Shown here piece by piece: positions 12,501 through 24,500 of a DNA stretch of 64,000 bases (position 1 is the first letter of the stretch; each line of letters starts with the position of its first letter). The notes beneath the pieces were generated by a model, which was not told where the DNA came from, ran no database searches, and saw only the letters and a list, made by a program, of their open reading frames with translations. The DNA comes from Apus apus (lineage: Eukaryota; Chordata; Aves; Apodiformes; Apodidae), in contig NC_067305.1 in the NCBI RefSeq assembly GCF_020740795.1, positions 806,001-870,000 on the forward strand. Direction: 5' to 3'. Made by a program: the position numbers and the translations under genes.

Positions 12501-15500
12501 TCTTGGTGTTTTTGTAATTACTGGTGCAGGTTGAAATGTCGAAATTTACACATAAACTGCAAGGAAGAGTTCTGTGCATTCAGTAATTTTTCAGAGTGGT
12601 TTGACAGCCCTACCACCATTGAGATGAAACTAAGTGGTTTGTATGAGTTTCAGAGCTTCAGGTTGGGGACTTACTGTCTCCAGGACAGTAATTACTGAAG
12701 GTCTGCTTTCCTTCTCATGTGCCTGGGCTTTCTCAGAACACCTTTACTGAGGCTGGCTTGGTTAGAAAATTTTCCTGGATTTTGCATGTCCAGCTCCTTG
12801 TTTTGCTGTGCTTGTCTGGAGAAAAAATGAGCCTGTTGCACACCTTCAAAGGACTGTGCTTTGTCTGTTCATCTCTTAGGTGGAGGAGATCTCATGTTGT
12901 TTGCATGTATTGGAGAAGAGAAGGCTTCAGGAGACCTTATAGAGACCTTCCAGTATCTGAAGGGAACCTACAGCAAAGCTGGGGAGAGACTTTTTACCAG
13001 GGTGTGTAGTGATAGGACAAGGGGTAATGGTTTTAAGCTGAAAGAGGGAGGATTTAGTTTAGACATTAGGAAGAAATTCTTTACTGTTAAAGTGGTGTGA
13101 CACTGGAAGAGGTTGCCTGGGGAGGTTGTGGATGCCCCCTCCCTGGAGGTGTTCCAGTCCAGGTTGGACAGGGCTTTGTGCAACCTGGTCTAGTGGGAGG
13201 TGTCCCTGCCCTTGCAGGGAGGTTGGAACTAGATGATCTTCCAAGTCCCTTCCAACCCAAACCATTCTATGATTCTATTGTATCTGAAGTTTGAAGTTTC
13301 CTTCCTTTATCCTGCTTTATTTTCCCTTTAACTTGACAGTTCTGTGGATCGGACAGATTCGTACTGTCATCCTTCAGACCCCTTGTGGAATGGAAGTGTG
13401 CTCATCAAGTGAGAACATCACTGTCCACCTCTGATGTTGGCTAGTACAAATGACAGTGTAATTCTCATTTTGGAGTTGCTGCCCTGTTAATAAGCTTCCA
13501 TGTTCACCATGTGGGAAAAAACCCACAACTGCCTAACATCTACATTTCTGTTCTGTAAAAGTGCAGCTGGTTGTGATGGTTCTTCAGCTGATAGGAAGAC
13601 ATGGTTTGTGTAAGTGCTTCAGGAAAAATATTAAATAGAGAAGAGCTCTTTATCTAGTATATAAATGCACTCAAAAACTGTAACTAGGAATCAGGTCTGG
13701 AAGCTGAACCCAGACAGTTGAATGGGGAATTTGACACTGGAGTTTTTAACCAAGTGAGGTATTAGATTATCAGGGGCAATAGTAATTTGCTTTTAATATC
13801 TTCAGTAACTGATGTCTTTGAAAATGTTTTCCTAAAACAATAAGGCCCAGAAAAAGATGCAGTGTTGAAGGAAGGTGGCAGAATTAGGCAATCTACTGAT
13901 CCCTTCTTGTCTTGGGCTAAAATTAGGGAAACATTTCCTGCACTGGGGTCTGGTTGTGGACTTTGGGAAGTGCACAGTGACCAAGTGTTCCCTTGTCAAG
14001 AACGTTCCTGCCACAGCACTTGTAGTTGGCAGCCATGAGCTGTCTTGTTGTTCCTGCCAGATGCCATCGTGTCAGTTGGTCTCACAGCCAGCAAGAGCAA
14101 TAGTGAGAATCCTAGATCTTGATTCTGGGGGGACTGTGTTCCTTTAGTGGACAGAAACTCTCTTATGTTGCATAAGTGTCTTTTTCACCTTGACTGACAA
14201 GGTTGCTAATGTTTTGTTTTACTAGCTTTTTTCCCAGTCTCATTTGCCATAGCTGGACACCATTTTCAATATTTTTTTATTTTTTACACTCTCTTTTCTT
14301 CTTTGGTTCTTTCAACCATTTATTTTTTTTTCTGTGAGCTTTTCACTGTTCTGACTGCTCAGTTTTCCCTCACCAGACTCCATCTCCTATTCTGTCCTGT
14401 TCCTTTGCCTCAACTTCTTTGACTCCCCATTCTAATCTTTTGTCAGCCATCCCATGTTTTCTCTGCACTTTGTTGTTGGATCTGCTTTTTTTGTTTGTTT
14501 TCTTTTCTCTCAGAACTTCAACCCTTTATTAAGCACTAACAGCCGAGCAGTTCTTTTCTGTTTGGTCCTCTTTGGTATCTGTGGAATTTGGTACAGGAGT
14601 CTCATGTGTTTGTGCATTACACAACCACTTTCAGGCAGATCTCCAAAAGGGAGTAACACTAATACAGAATTTATTGACTGCTTTGTATAAAAGTAGTTTA
14701 GTAGAATTCATGCTACTTGTAGCTGTAATAATGGCAGGAATAAACACTAAAGTATACGAAATGTGATATAAAGAAATACAATTTGAAATATATAAAGAAA
14801 TATATAAATACTATATATAAATACAGAAATAATTATAAGTAAAGAAATTACACTTTGAAGTAAAGGGTTAAAAGCTTGGACTGTAGCCAAATGGAGCCTC
14901 CCACGGGAGGTTTATACTGAGGCCAAGGGAATCAAAAGGGATCCCAGGCTTGTTTCAGCAAACTGTATTTTTGAGGCAGGTATAGCAGTTAAGTCCTTTT
15001 TGAGGACCTTGTTAGATTATTTTTCATTTTTTAAATAGGTTCTCTGAATTGGTTTCATTAATAAGCATTTTTAAGATTCAGCAGTATTCAAAGGATAGAA
15101 GAACTTGGAAAATAAAGGGGGAGAAAAAAAGGGGGGAGGGGAAAGAGCAGGCAGAATGCTGTAGAAAGGAGCTTGTTTTCATTTTTAATTTTACCTTTTT
15201 TGAACAAGTTATGTCAGTCTTGCAAAATCAGTTTTACTGGGTTATGCTGCTGAGTTAGACCCACAGAAGGATGGAAAGAGGTTTTTCCACCCTCACAAAT
15301 GCATCGGTTTTTTGGAATAATTTTCATCATTTTTGTGTGTTTCTTAGGTCAAGTTTCACTTTTTCAGCTAATCTGATCTGGTAGCCAGCAGTTCCCAGAT
15401 GGACAATCTCACCCCCTTTTCCTTAAATGCTGACCCAGGTACTTTACTGATGCTGCAACTGATTTGAGGAGTCTTTTTTCTTTTTAGATGGCTATTTCTT

Positions 15501-18500
15501 TTCTGTGGTAGCCTTTCAAGTTTTAAAGTTTTCTAAAAAAATGAGATGTCCAGTCTCATTTTTGAGATTGAATCATTGCAAAGGTGGAACTTTTGCAAAG
15601 AAATTAGCTAAAATTCAGCTCTCCCTGAATCCCCTTGTTTCACAGCAGTCTCCCTGTGAAGATAGATTCAAATATTGTACTCATCTTTAGCCCCACAAAT
15701 ATATTGGAGGGTTGTTGAGTGCATGTGCATTTTCTTTTCAAATATAACTCATGTACAAGGTGTGTCAGTTTGCTAAACTCTAGGAAAGGTCACTTCTGCT
15801 TTATTCCCCCCCCCCTTTTTTTTGTTTTTGTCATTAAGGGCATTGAGGGAGTTTTGTGGTTGTTAGGGATGAAAACAAACATTAATTCTAGAATTTACTT
15901 ATGTTCTTGCAGACTAAGTGTTGATTTGTTTAGAAAAGTGTCCCACTAATATTTGAATAGGAACTTGACAAGTAGGAAACAGATGTGCTCTTAAATGAAG
16001 CAGAAAAAACTGGTCCGTCTCTAAGAATATCAGAGAATCACAGAATGCTGGGGGCTGGAAAGGACCTCTGAAAATCAACAAGTCCAACCCCCCTGCCGGA
16101 GCAGGACCAAAACTAGGCTGGATCACCGTGAAAGGCATCCAGACAAGTCTGGAAAGTCTCCAGAGAAGGAGATTCCACAATCTCTCTGGGCAGCCTGTCC
16201 CAGGGCTCTGTCACTCTCACAGGAAAGAAGTTCTGCCTCATGTTGAGGTGGAACTTCCTGGGCTCCAGTTCGAATCCATTGCCCCTTGTCCTATCACAGG
16301 GCACAAGTGACAAGAGGTTGTCCCTGCCTTCTTGACCCCCAGCCCTCATGTATTTAGAGACACTAATTAGATCCCCTCTCAGTCTTCTCTCCAGACTGAA
16401 CAGCCCCAGGTCTCTCAGCCTTTCCTCATCAGGCAGGTGTTCCAGTCCCTTCATCATCCTTGTAGCCTCCATTGGACTTTCTCCAGTAGATCTCTGTCCC
16501 TCTTGAGCTGGGGAGCCCAGAACTGAACACAGCACTCCAAGTGAGGTCTCAAACATGCGTGGAATATTTTGTTGAAATTGTAGGCCTGCAAGTTTTGAAG
16601 ATTTAGGATGTTTCTAAAGGTTTCAGTGACAATGAAATACAAGTATAACCCAGTACCAGAGTTAGGTGACCTTTGAGAATGGGGTATGTGGGTGTGCACA
16701 GCTAAACTTCTTTGCGTTTGCTTTTTTCTATGTGCAAGGAAAAGCTTTTACCTGCAAAAGTGGTCTGTTCAAAAAGTAAATTGGTGCAGCAAAGTGGCTG
16801 CTGATTTCCCTGACTAGAGTAAAGCTACTGTTCTGAAGTAGAGAGGTCTGGAGAGAAGACAGATAGCATTTGGATACCAGTTGTATTGTTGTTCCTAAAA
16901 CACTTCTTTTTCCCTTTTGAAGATTCAGTCCTCATAATTTCATGTTGGAAGGAATGGAAACAATTGTGTAACTGAGATTTAACTGGTTTAGGGATGCATT
17001 GTTGGTAAAAGTATCATAGAACGTAACATTTTCATATTAGTCAACAATTAATGTGGTTGGAAAAAACCCCAATGATTTCTCTTTTTACAGAAAAACCTGC
17101 CATTGCTCCACCTGTCTTTGTATTTCAGAAGGATAAAGCACAGAAGGTAAGGAGATGTTGATACCATTTGTTTGTTTGTTTTGTCTTGTAGCTCTGACTC
17201 ATTTCATGGTGAGCAGCTCTTTTTATTGTTTTGAAGTTGAAGATGGATAATAGAGCATTCAAGTTGTTAATGGACATAGGGTGAAGAGGCACTGGAGGGC
17301 TGAAGGTGGGAAGATGTACAATGGTGGCATGAAATGAGTAGCTTTTCAGACAGAACACAGATCAAATTGGGGAGAAAAAGTATCTTCAGAACTGTAATTT
17401 GAAAAGAGAATGTGACAGGAGTGCTGGCAGTTGCAGTTGCATGAGAAAATGATAAAATTTCTTTTTCTGATAACAGAGTTAGGACAAATAAAAGAAAGCC
17501 ATGGTCTAGGTTTTGCTTTTCACCTCCGTATTTTCACTGCAGTATATTTACATGCATCTCATGTCTTTGGTTAGTAAGCTGTGAAGTGTCTGATTACCTT
17601 GGAAATGGTAACTCTTTTCCCTCACCTGTCCTCTACCCCTTCCTCGTGGTCCTGTCCTTCTAACCCCGCCCTGTGGTCCTGTCCCCTGGCTTTGGGTCTG
17701 TGGTGGTTCCACACCACTGTGTAAGGTGTTTGTGGCTGAGCTTGTGCTGAACCAAGAAGCTGGTACAGCTCATCCTGTGGCTGCAGGAGGAGTAGAGCTC
17801 AGGAGAGAAATAGGAGTTGAAGGACGGAGCAGGACCTTCCATTTAGCAGAAATTGCTATCAAATTGAAATAGTTGTAATGGAAAACCATGGCTGTGTGAG
17901 TGAGTGAAGTATAGTTTGCATTTCTTTTCACTTCAAAAGTGACACACAAAAATGTATGTTTGAGTGCTAGGGTGTAGTTTTCCCTTTTTTTTCCCAAACA
18001 ATAAGCCTTCCAGTTTCTTATATTGCAAAAATATAACTAAGAAAAGAAATTAATAAGAAATTACTATCACACTATTGTGTGATAGTACTAATAAAAGCTG
18101 TTAAATATTTGGGAAGAAAAATAAATCAAGACAGCCTTTGTTTCAGCTGAAGCTGGTGGGAACCAAGAGAAGTGTACTCATGTACACAGTTCACTTTTTG
18201 TTAAATCACTGGATTGTTACATTATCTGTGCAGTCAGAAAATATTCTCAAATGTTTTAATAGAAATACTGAACCATTTTGCAGATTCTCTTTGGTTTGGA
18301 ACACGTGCCAGTCTCTAGCTTTCTTACAGGGTTAGTGGGCATATTCCTCAGGAGGATCTTAATCTTTTGTCAGCTTAGAAAGTATTTATATCTGCTATTC
18401 TTCTGTTACTAGATAATAAAATATATCTTAGAGTAAATACTTTTGAGATATTTCTTCCAATTAAATTTTTTACAAGGACTGTTTACGTGTACTTTGGAAT

Positions 18501-21500
18501 GAATGGAGTGCTAGTGTGTGTGCTGTCCATTTGGATCACATAGTTTCGTCCCAGGAAACAGCTCCCAGTCACCTGCTGTTGCCTAGACTGTTCCTGAGGT
18601 CCCTTCTGAGTTTCCCCCCCAGAGGTCCTTTAACCTGATAATGCTGCCACAGTCAGTCTGGAAGCAGTGATGATACCAATGTGCAACCCAGGCAGAGAAC
18701 TGTGGTCCTGTGTCCTTTGTTTGCTACTCTGTTCCTTCAGTGCTAAGATGGCAGGTCTTGTGCTCTCAAGCTTTTTTCCTGTTGCAGTTTCTGCTTCAGC
18801 ACAGAGTGCCCACCTTGTCCAGGGAGCCTGCCCCTTGTGCCTGCCTTCAACGTTCAGCCATGCAAGCTCCTGTGTTGGGCTGTGGGGCAGATCTGTTGCA
18901 CTATAGTGTGTCTCAAGAAAATATTTGTAAAAAATCTTAACTAAAGGCTTATTGTCTCTTTGGGCTTGCAGAGAGGACCCAGGGTTCCAGGTAGAGGGAT
19001 CTGTGCTTGAGTCTTCCCAGGTGTCTCTGGGGATGCTGAGTGCTCTGGTGCTGCTCCATAGGTAGCTGAGTGTCCTGCCTGTGAGGTCACAGGGACTGTG
19101 TGTGACAGGCCTCAGTGTCAGCCAAGTGTCTGGAAGGTCCAGCGGTTAGAAATGAGTTAAAAGTTGATCTAAATCCTGAGTGGTGGTGGTGCTTGAGGGG
19201 GCTCTGTATGGCCAGCCTGGGTGTGGAGTAGGTCTGGCTTGGCTGGGCAACAGGGCTTGTCCCTTGTGGCAGACTATGAAGAGTCTACCAGTGGCATCTG
19301 TCATTGATTGCCAGATTCTCAGTAATATGTTCAGTAACAAACATAAATGCTTATGTTAAATTATGTAGTTTGTGGAGATGTACAATTTTCTTAACAAGGG
19401 AGAGGAGCATGGTTAGTAATGATTTTAGTAGCTTGTACTGTATGGATTTGAGATTGGAAAAAGAGTGAGAGAATCATCAGTGCTGTGCTTCTTGCTGTTT
19501 TATTAAATAAAGGGCCAAAGCCTGCTTGTTGCTTGTGCCAGTAGCTGGTTTTTGTAGTGTTAATACAATAGTAATAGTCAGAATATGGTGTTGTTAGCCA
19601 AAAGTAACAGCCACTTAATTCATGCTGGATATATCAGAATTTGGCACTCAGTCCAGCTGAGTGTCCCTTTAATCCACTTAATAAAGAAAAGGTGACTTGG
19701 GTTACACACTAGTTGAGACTTCTGACTGTATTTTTGGAAAGACTACTAGCTCTGTTACTGTATCCACACAAAGTGTCTGGGTTAGGGTGTTGCCTGCCAC
19801 AAAAGATTATTCTTATTAGAGTTTTAAGAAAAAATTATTAGCAGATGAGTTTTTTCTAGAGCACCATTTTGAAAAAAATACAAAAGTAACTTCAAAACAG
19901 TTGCCAAACAATACACTTCTAAAGTATGTAATTTCTCTATCAAGCAGAGCGTTGCTGGCTGGTCCAGGGAGGTGATTGTCTCGCTCTGCTCTGGTGCAGC
20001 CTCACCTGGAGCACTGCCTGCAGGGTTGGGCACCACAACATAAAAAGGACATCAAGCGATTGGAGAGACATGAGGATGGGGAAGGGTCTGGATGGGATGA
20101 CTTCTGAGGAGCAGCTGAGGTCACTGGGATTGTTCAGCCTGGAGAAGAGGAGGCTGAGGGGTGACCTCACTGCAGCCTGTGGTTCCTCAGGAGGGGAAGA
20201 GATGGGGCAGGTCCTGATCTCTTCACTCCTGTGAGCAGTGACAGGACTGGGGGAAATGGCAGAAGCTGCATCAGGGGAGGTTTAGGTTGGATATCAGGAA
20301 GAGGTTTTTCACCCAGGGGGTGCTTGAGCACTGGAACCAGCTCCCCAGGGCAGTGGTCACAGCACCAAGGCTGCCTGAGTTGAGGAACCCTGTGGATGAT
20401 GCTCTCAGGCACATGGGGTGATTCTTGGGGTGCCCTACACAGGGACAGGAGTTGGACTCGATGATCCTGATGGGTCCCTTCCAGCTCAGCAGATTCTATC
20501 ATTCTGTGCAAATTACAATTTTAATTTAGCAAAATGTCTGTCTAGTCAAGCTGACTTTCTTCTGGAGCTGTAAGCACAGTGTTGACCGCAGCTTTTCAGT
20601 GCCAACACAACCATCTGGCCACAGGCTGAGAGTGAGGAGAAGCCATTGCATTGCGTGTTCAATTAGCTGTCCACGATGACTGTTTAGATGTTTGCTTAGT
20701 GCTCTTCTGCATCAAACAGGACATCCTGAGCGGAATTCTTTGGTTGCAGTGTCTACAGACCCTCAGTGCTAGGGCTGGGTTGATGTTGTTCAGTGGTCTT
20801 AACTGGCCTTTCTGGAGCTAATGTTGTCTACTGTTAAGTTAAAGATTTTTTTTTTTTTTTTTTTTCCAATAAATGTGTAATCAAGTTTGTGCTTGTGAGG
20901 TGTCAGACCTCTAATGTACAAATGTAAGTCAGAAAGCATTCAGCATGTAGCAGCACAAATAGTCTGGAATCTAATTTTTAACTGGTTGTTCCAGCTAAGG
21001 TTGTAGACAGTTTAGTAAAACATCAGAACCTGCAGTTTGTTGTGTTTATTTAGAGAGGACACAAAGTGCATGGTGTTCAGAATAATGCCTCTTAATTTTA
21101 TTTTCAGTAAGGAGATTTTGGTCATTTTATTTTGCAGCTAAAAAGACAGGCCTAGTCAATCTGTTCTGATTTTTATTGTAGTTATCAATTAATGGTGGGT
21201 GTAACGTTGGCTCTTACCACATTTGTCGAGTGAATCTCCATTTTCGTTTTCCTATCTCCTTAACTCTTTGCAAACTATTTTTACAGTGGGTGAAATATAG
21301 TTCTTTTAAATACCTGAATGATAGCATCCAAATATCTTCCTTGTTTGTACACTGCTATTAATTTTTCTGACAAGCAGAGCTTCTGGTCCTGACACAAGTT
21401 AGAAAATTGCATCAGATGAGGAAGACTTGTAGCTGCTAAGATCTAAAAGCAACGTAAAATCCTAACCTTTCTGTGTTAAGCATAGAATATTAGTTACTCC

Positions 21501-24500
21501 ACTATCTATCCCAATAGATTATACATTAACTATACCATACTTTTTATAGTATTTTTTAATTAAAGCTTTTGGTTGGTAGATACAACGTTTTCTATGATAA
21601 ATTGTTGTCATTTTATGAAGTGAACTTTTAACACACATTTCTGAGAGCAAAGTATTCTGAAGTCTTTCTTGCGCTGACATGTTTTTAAGTAGTTATGAAA
21701 CAAATGTAACCAGTACTGTTGTAAATAAGCAAGTTGTCCAAACATGTCACCTTCCAGTCATAGATTCTGACAATGCTGGGCTCATGCTGACTTCCTAGTC
21801 ATGGGAATTACAAAGGTACTCAACTTGGATTTAAAAAATACTTTTGCACTTTAAATCAATCCATTGTCTGTTCTGTAGCTTATACCTTGTTCTCTTCCTT
21901 CCACCAGCCTGTGTTTGGGGAAATGGTAGGATGCAGAGAAGAACACTTTATATCTAGCTTGTTCTATGACTAGTCTTGATCAGTATTCTGCTTCCTGTAG
22001 GTGACTTGGTCATGGTGAGCTTTTAAGGGTGGCTCTGGAGGAAGACAAGTTATGTGATATTTGGGTCATATCCCGTACTCAAGTGATGCTGCACAATGAT
22101 GCAAAGAGTTTAAGGGCTAACTGGCACCTGGGTCATAAAGGTCAAGGGGTACTTTTTCTTTATGTCCTTAAGTTGTTCAGTCTGTTATCATTATTTTAAC
22201 TGTGGACCTTTAAAAATACATCTGGAGTTGTAAAAATTATTTAAGTGATTAGAAGGATGGAGATTCCCATGTAGCCTGGAAAATAAGGTCATGAGTTTAG
22301 AAAGGAGACAGTTACAGTAGACAATACATAAACTAGGGATTGGTTGAAGTCCTGGTTTGACAAAGTATGATTTGGAAATGCCTGCTTTCTGCCTGGTAGT
22401 TTGAAGAGGTGGATGACAAGGAAATCTTTAAAAAGCAGGAGCCTGGGAACTGCTGACCTTGTCAGCCTCATCTCTGTGCCAGAGATCATGGAACAGATCC
22501 TCCTAGAAGCTGTGCTAGGGACATGGAGGACAGGGAAGTGATTTGAGACACCAACGTGGTGATTTCGCCAAGGGCAAGTTTTGCCTTGACAACCTAGTGG
22601 CCGCCTTTGTTGGAGTGACTATGTCAATGGACTAGGGAAGAGCTAGTAGTCTTTGTGGGCCATTAGACATGGGTGCTAGTTGGGGAGAATGAGGAAAGGA
22701 GACATATATACCACAACTTAGAATTGTGAGGAAAAACTGACCCAAGAGTGTTTGTGCCTGTCTTTACAAAATGGGCTATTATTTCATTACCTATATTTGG
22801 TATTCTTAGCATCATATTAATCTCAGTTTTTATGTATTTCTTCGTGTATCTCCTTATTTACTGCAATGCAGAGGAAGCCAAATTACTCTAGGTGTGTTCT
22901 TTTTGCATTTTAAGAACATCTGTGTTGTTTGATCTGGCTGAGCAAGGTGAGTTTGTGTAGGTGGCTTCCAAACAGTGTTAATCCCTCCATTGATCTCAGC
23001 ATTAATCCCTCCGCTGATCTTTGCCTTAGTATTTAAAAGACAGGAGCAGATTCCTGCCAAGTTCTCCATAGAGCTGTACTTGAAAGGAATGTTTCCTCAA
23101 GAGAAGAAGAGGCTCAAGGAGAGACACAAATCATCACAGACATAAAACATTACAGCAAAACAGGCAGAGAATAGACTGTTCTTCACCAGCTGCAAAGAAC
23201 TTTGAACAAGAATTTATATTGGAATTTATGAAGTTGAGAGATTAGAAAACACTTTCAGTAGTAAGGATGGCTGAAGACAAAAACGAATTTTAGGAGCTTA
23301 AGGGTTTCCCTTGGATGTGAGTTTTTAATAACAGCCTGTACAAACTTCTGTTTGGAGCAGTTTGGTTTGACAAATCCTTGAGGCCTTTATTGGTTTTGTC
23401 TTCCATGACGTAAACCATAGTTCACAAAATTCTGAAGCTGGTAGTAGTTTTTGATCAATTTAATATCTCAGTTTTTAAAACAATATAAATTTATGTGTTG
23501 ACTTGGCCAAGAAATGCTCATCTTGGCATCAGATTTTTCAGCATAAAAGTGGTGATTGGCAATAATTATTTTTGTTTGTTTCTTTTTGGAGTCTTGGAGT
23601 ATATATTCCAGTTTTATTTAGGATAGAAATGAGATCTATGCCAGAAGGTTACCTTGCTTGTTTCACCTTTTAAAATACTTGCCACGTGTTAAAAGAATTA
23701 CTAAAATCTGATCCATGTTTACTTAGCCTCCATTGAAATATTCTAAACTGCATCGATATGAATTATTTGCAGAAAAATTTGTTGTTTCCACTTTGAAGCC
23801 TATAAACATGAGTGTGTATTGAATATTCTTGCCTCTAGCAATTGAATCGTTAGCAGTTTTATGATCTGTGGTAGAAGTCAAGGTAAATTGCTGGTAAGAC
23901 TCCTTTGTTTTTTTTTTCCTCTTTGAATTTCTCCCATTTCTTGCTGAAGCCAAGCATGTGAGCAGCTACCATCTGCATGAACCTCTGGCAAGGGGCTCAG
24001 CAGGGTGAGCCTTTTGTCTCCTTTGGTTTCGTATTGTTTTTTTGAACTCGTTATAGCCTAGTTTAATTGGATGCCTTTCAGCTCTTCCTCTGTGGGAGTC
24101 CCTGCATTGCCATCCTAGATGCCACTCATTATTTAATCCTTATGTTCCTATGCCTTTTCCCTCCGGATTCTGTGTGTTATGGCTGAGGAATAAGAAGTTA
24201 TCTAGCTGTCTTTATGTGGAAATAGTTCTGTATCCTCTTCCTATGCATTATTTTGCTTCTTATGCGCACTAAATCTTAGTTGTCTTCAGCCCCAGAGTCT
24301 ATATCTCAGTTTCCTGATTGTTTCCTGTTGTCTCCAGCTCCCTGGGGATGGTCACCTCATCTGAGGTGCGTTCTGGCTGTTGGCAAGGACAGTCTTTCCC
24401 ATCCCCATTCCTAGTACTGCTCTGGTTGTAGCTTTCAGCATTTCCCCCAGTGTGGTTTTTAGGGTTCTGTCTTCAAAGGCTATTTGAGCAGTGGCAGGGT

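Larger units (their letters stand above)
3549..17090 (+). other. RANBP3: RANBP3 intron 1 (13.5 kb)
   Basis: Begins in the CpG island and soon becomes AT-rich. It holds CR1 copies listed separately (4740-6596, 7890-7985, 8932-9347, 10110-10462, 11400-11810, 12905-13285, 16028-16553), an AT-rich tract at 14760-14852 and several T-runs. I found no additional exon, RNA gene or conserved-looking block. The 150-codon frame at 6593-7045 lies in pyrimidine-rich intron and is not gene-like. Confidence 0.8.

Noticed and set aside
16113-16556. 147-codon minus-strand protein with [13 protein letters not shown]
   Set aside because: It is the fossil C-terminus of CR1 ORF2, also seen at 815-1288 and 36323-36556, not a host gene.
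18667-18940. Overlapping + strand hydrophobic frames (76-79 codons)
   Set aside because: Two mutually overlapping frames in GC-moderate intron, with no supporting splice sites or recognised family.
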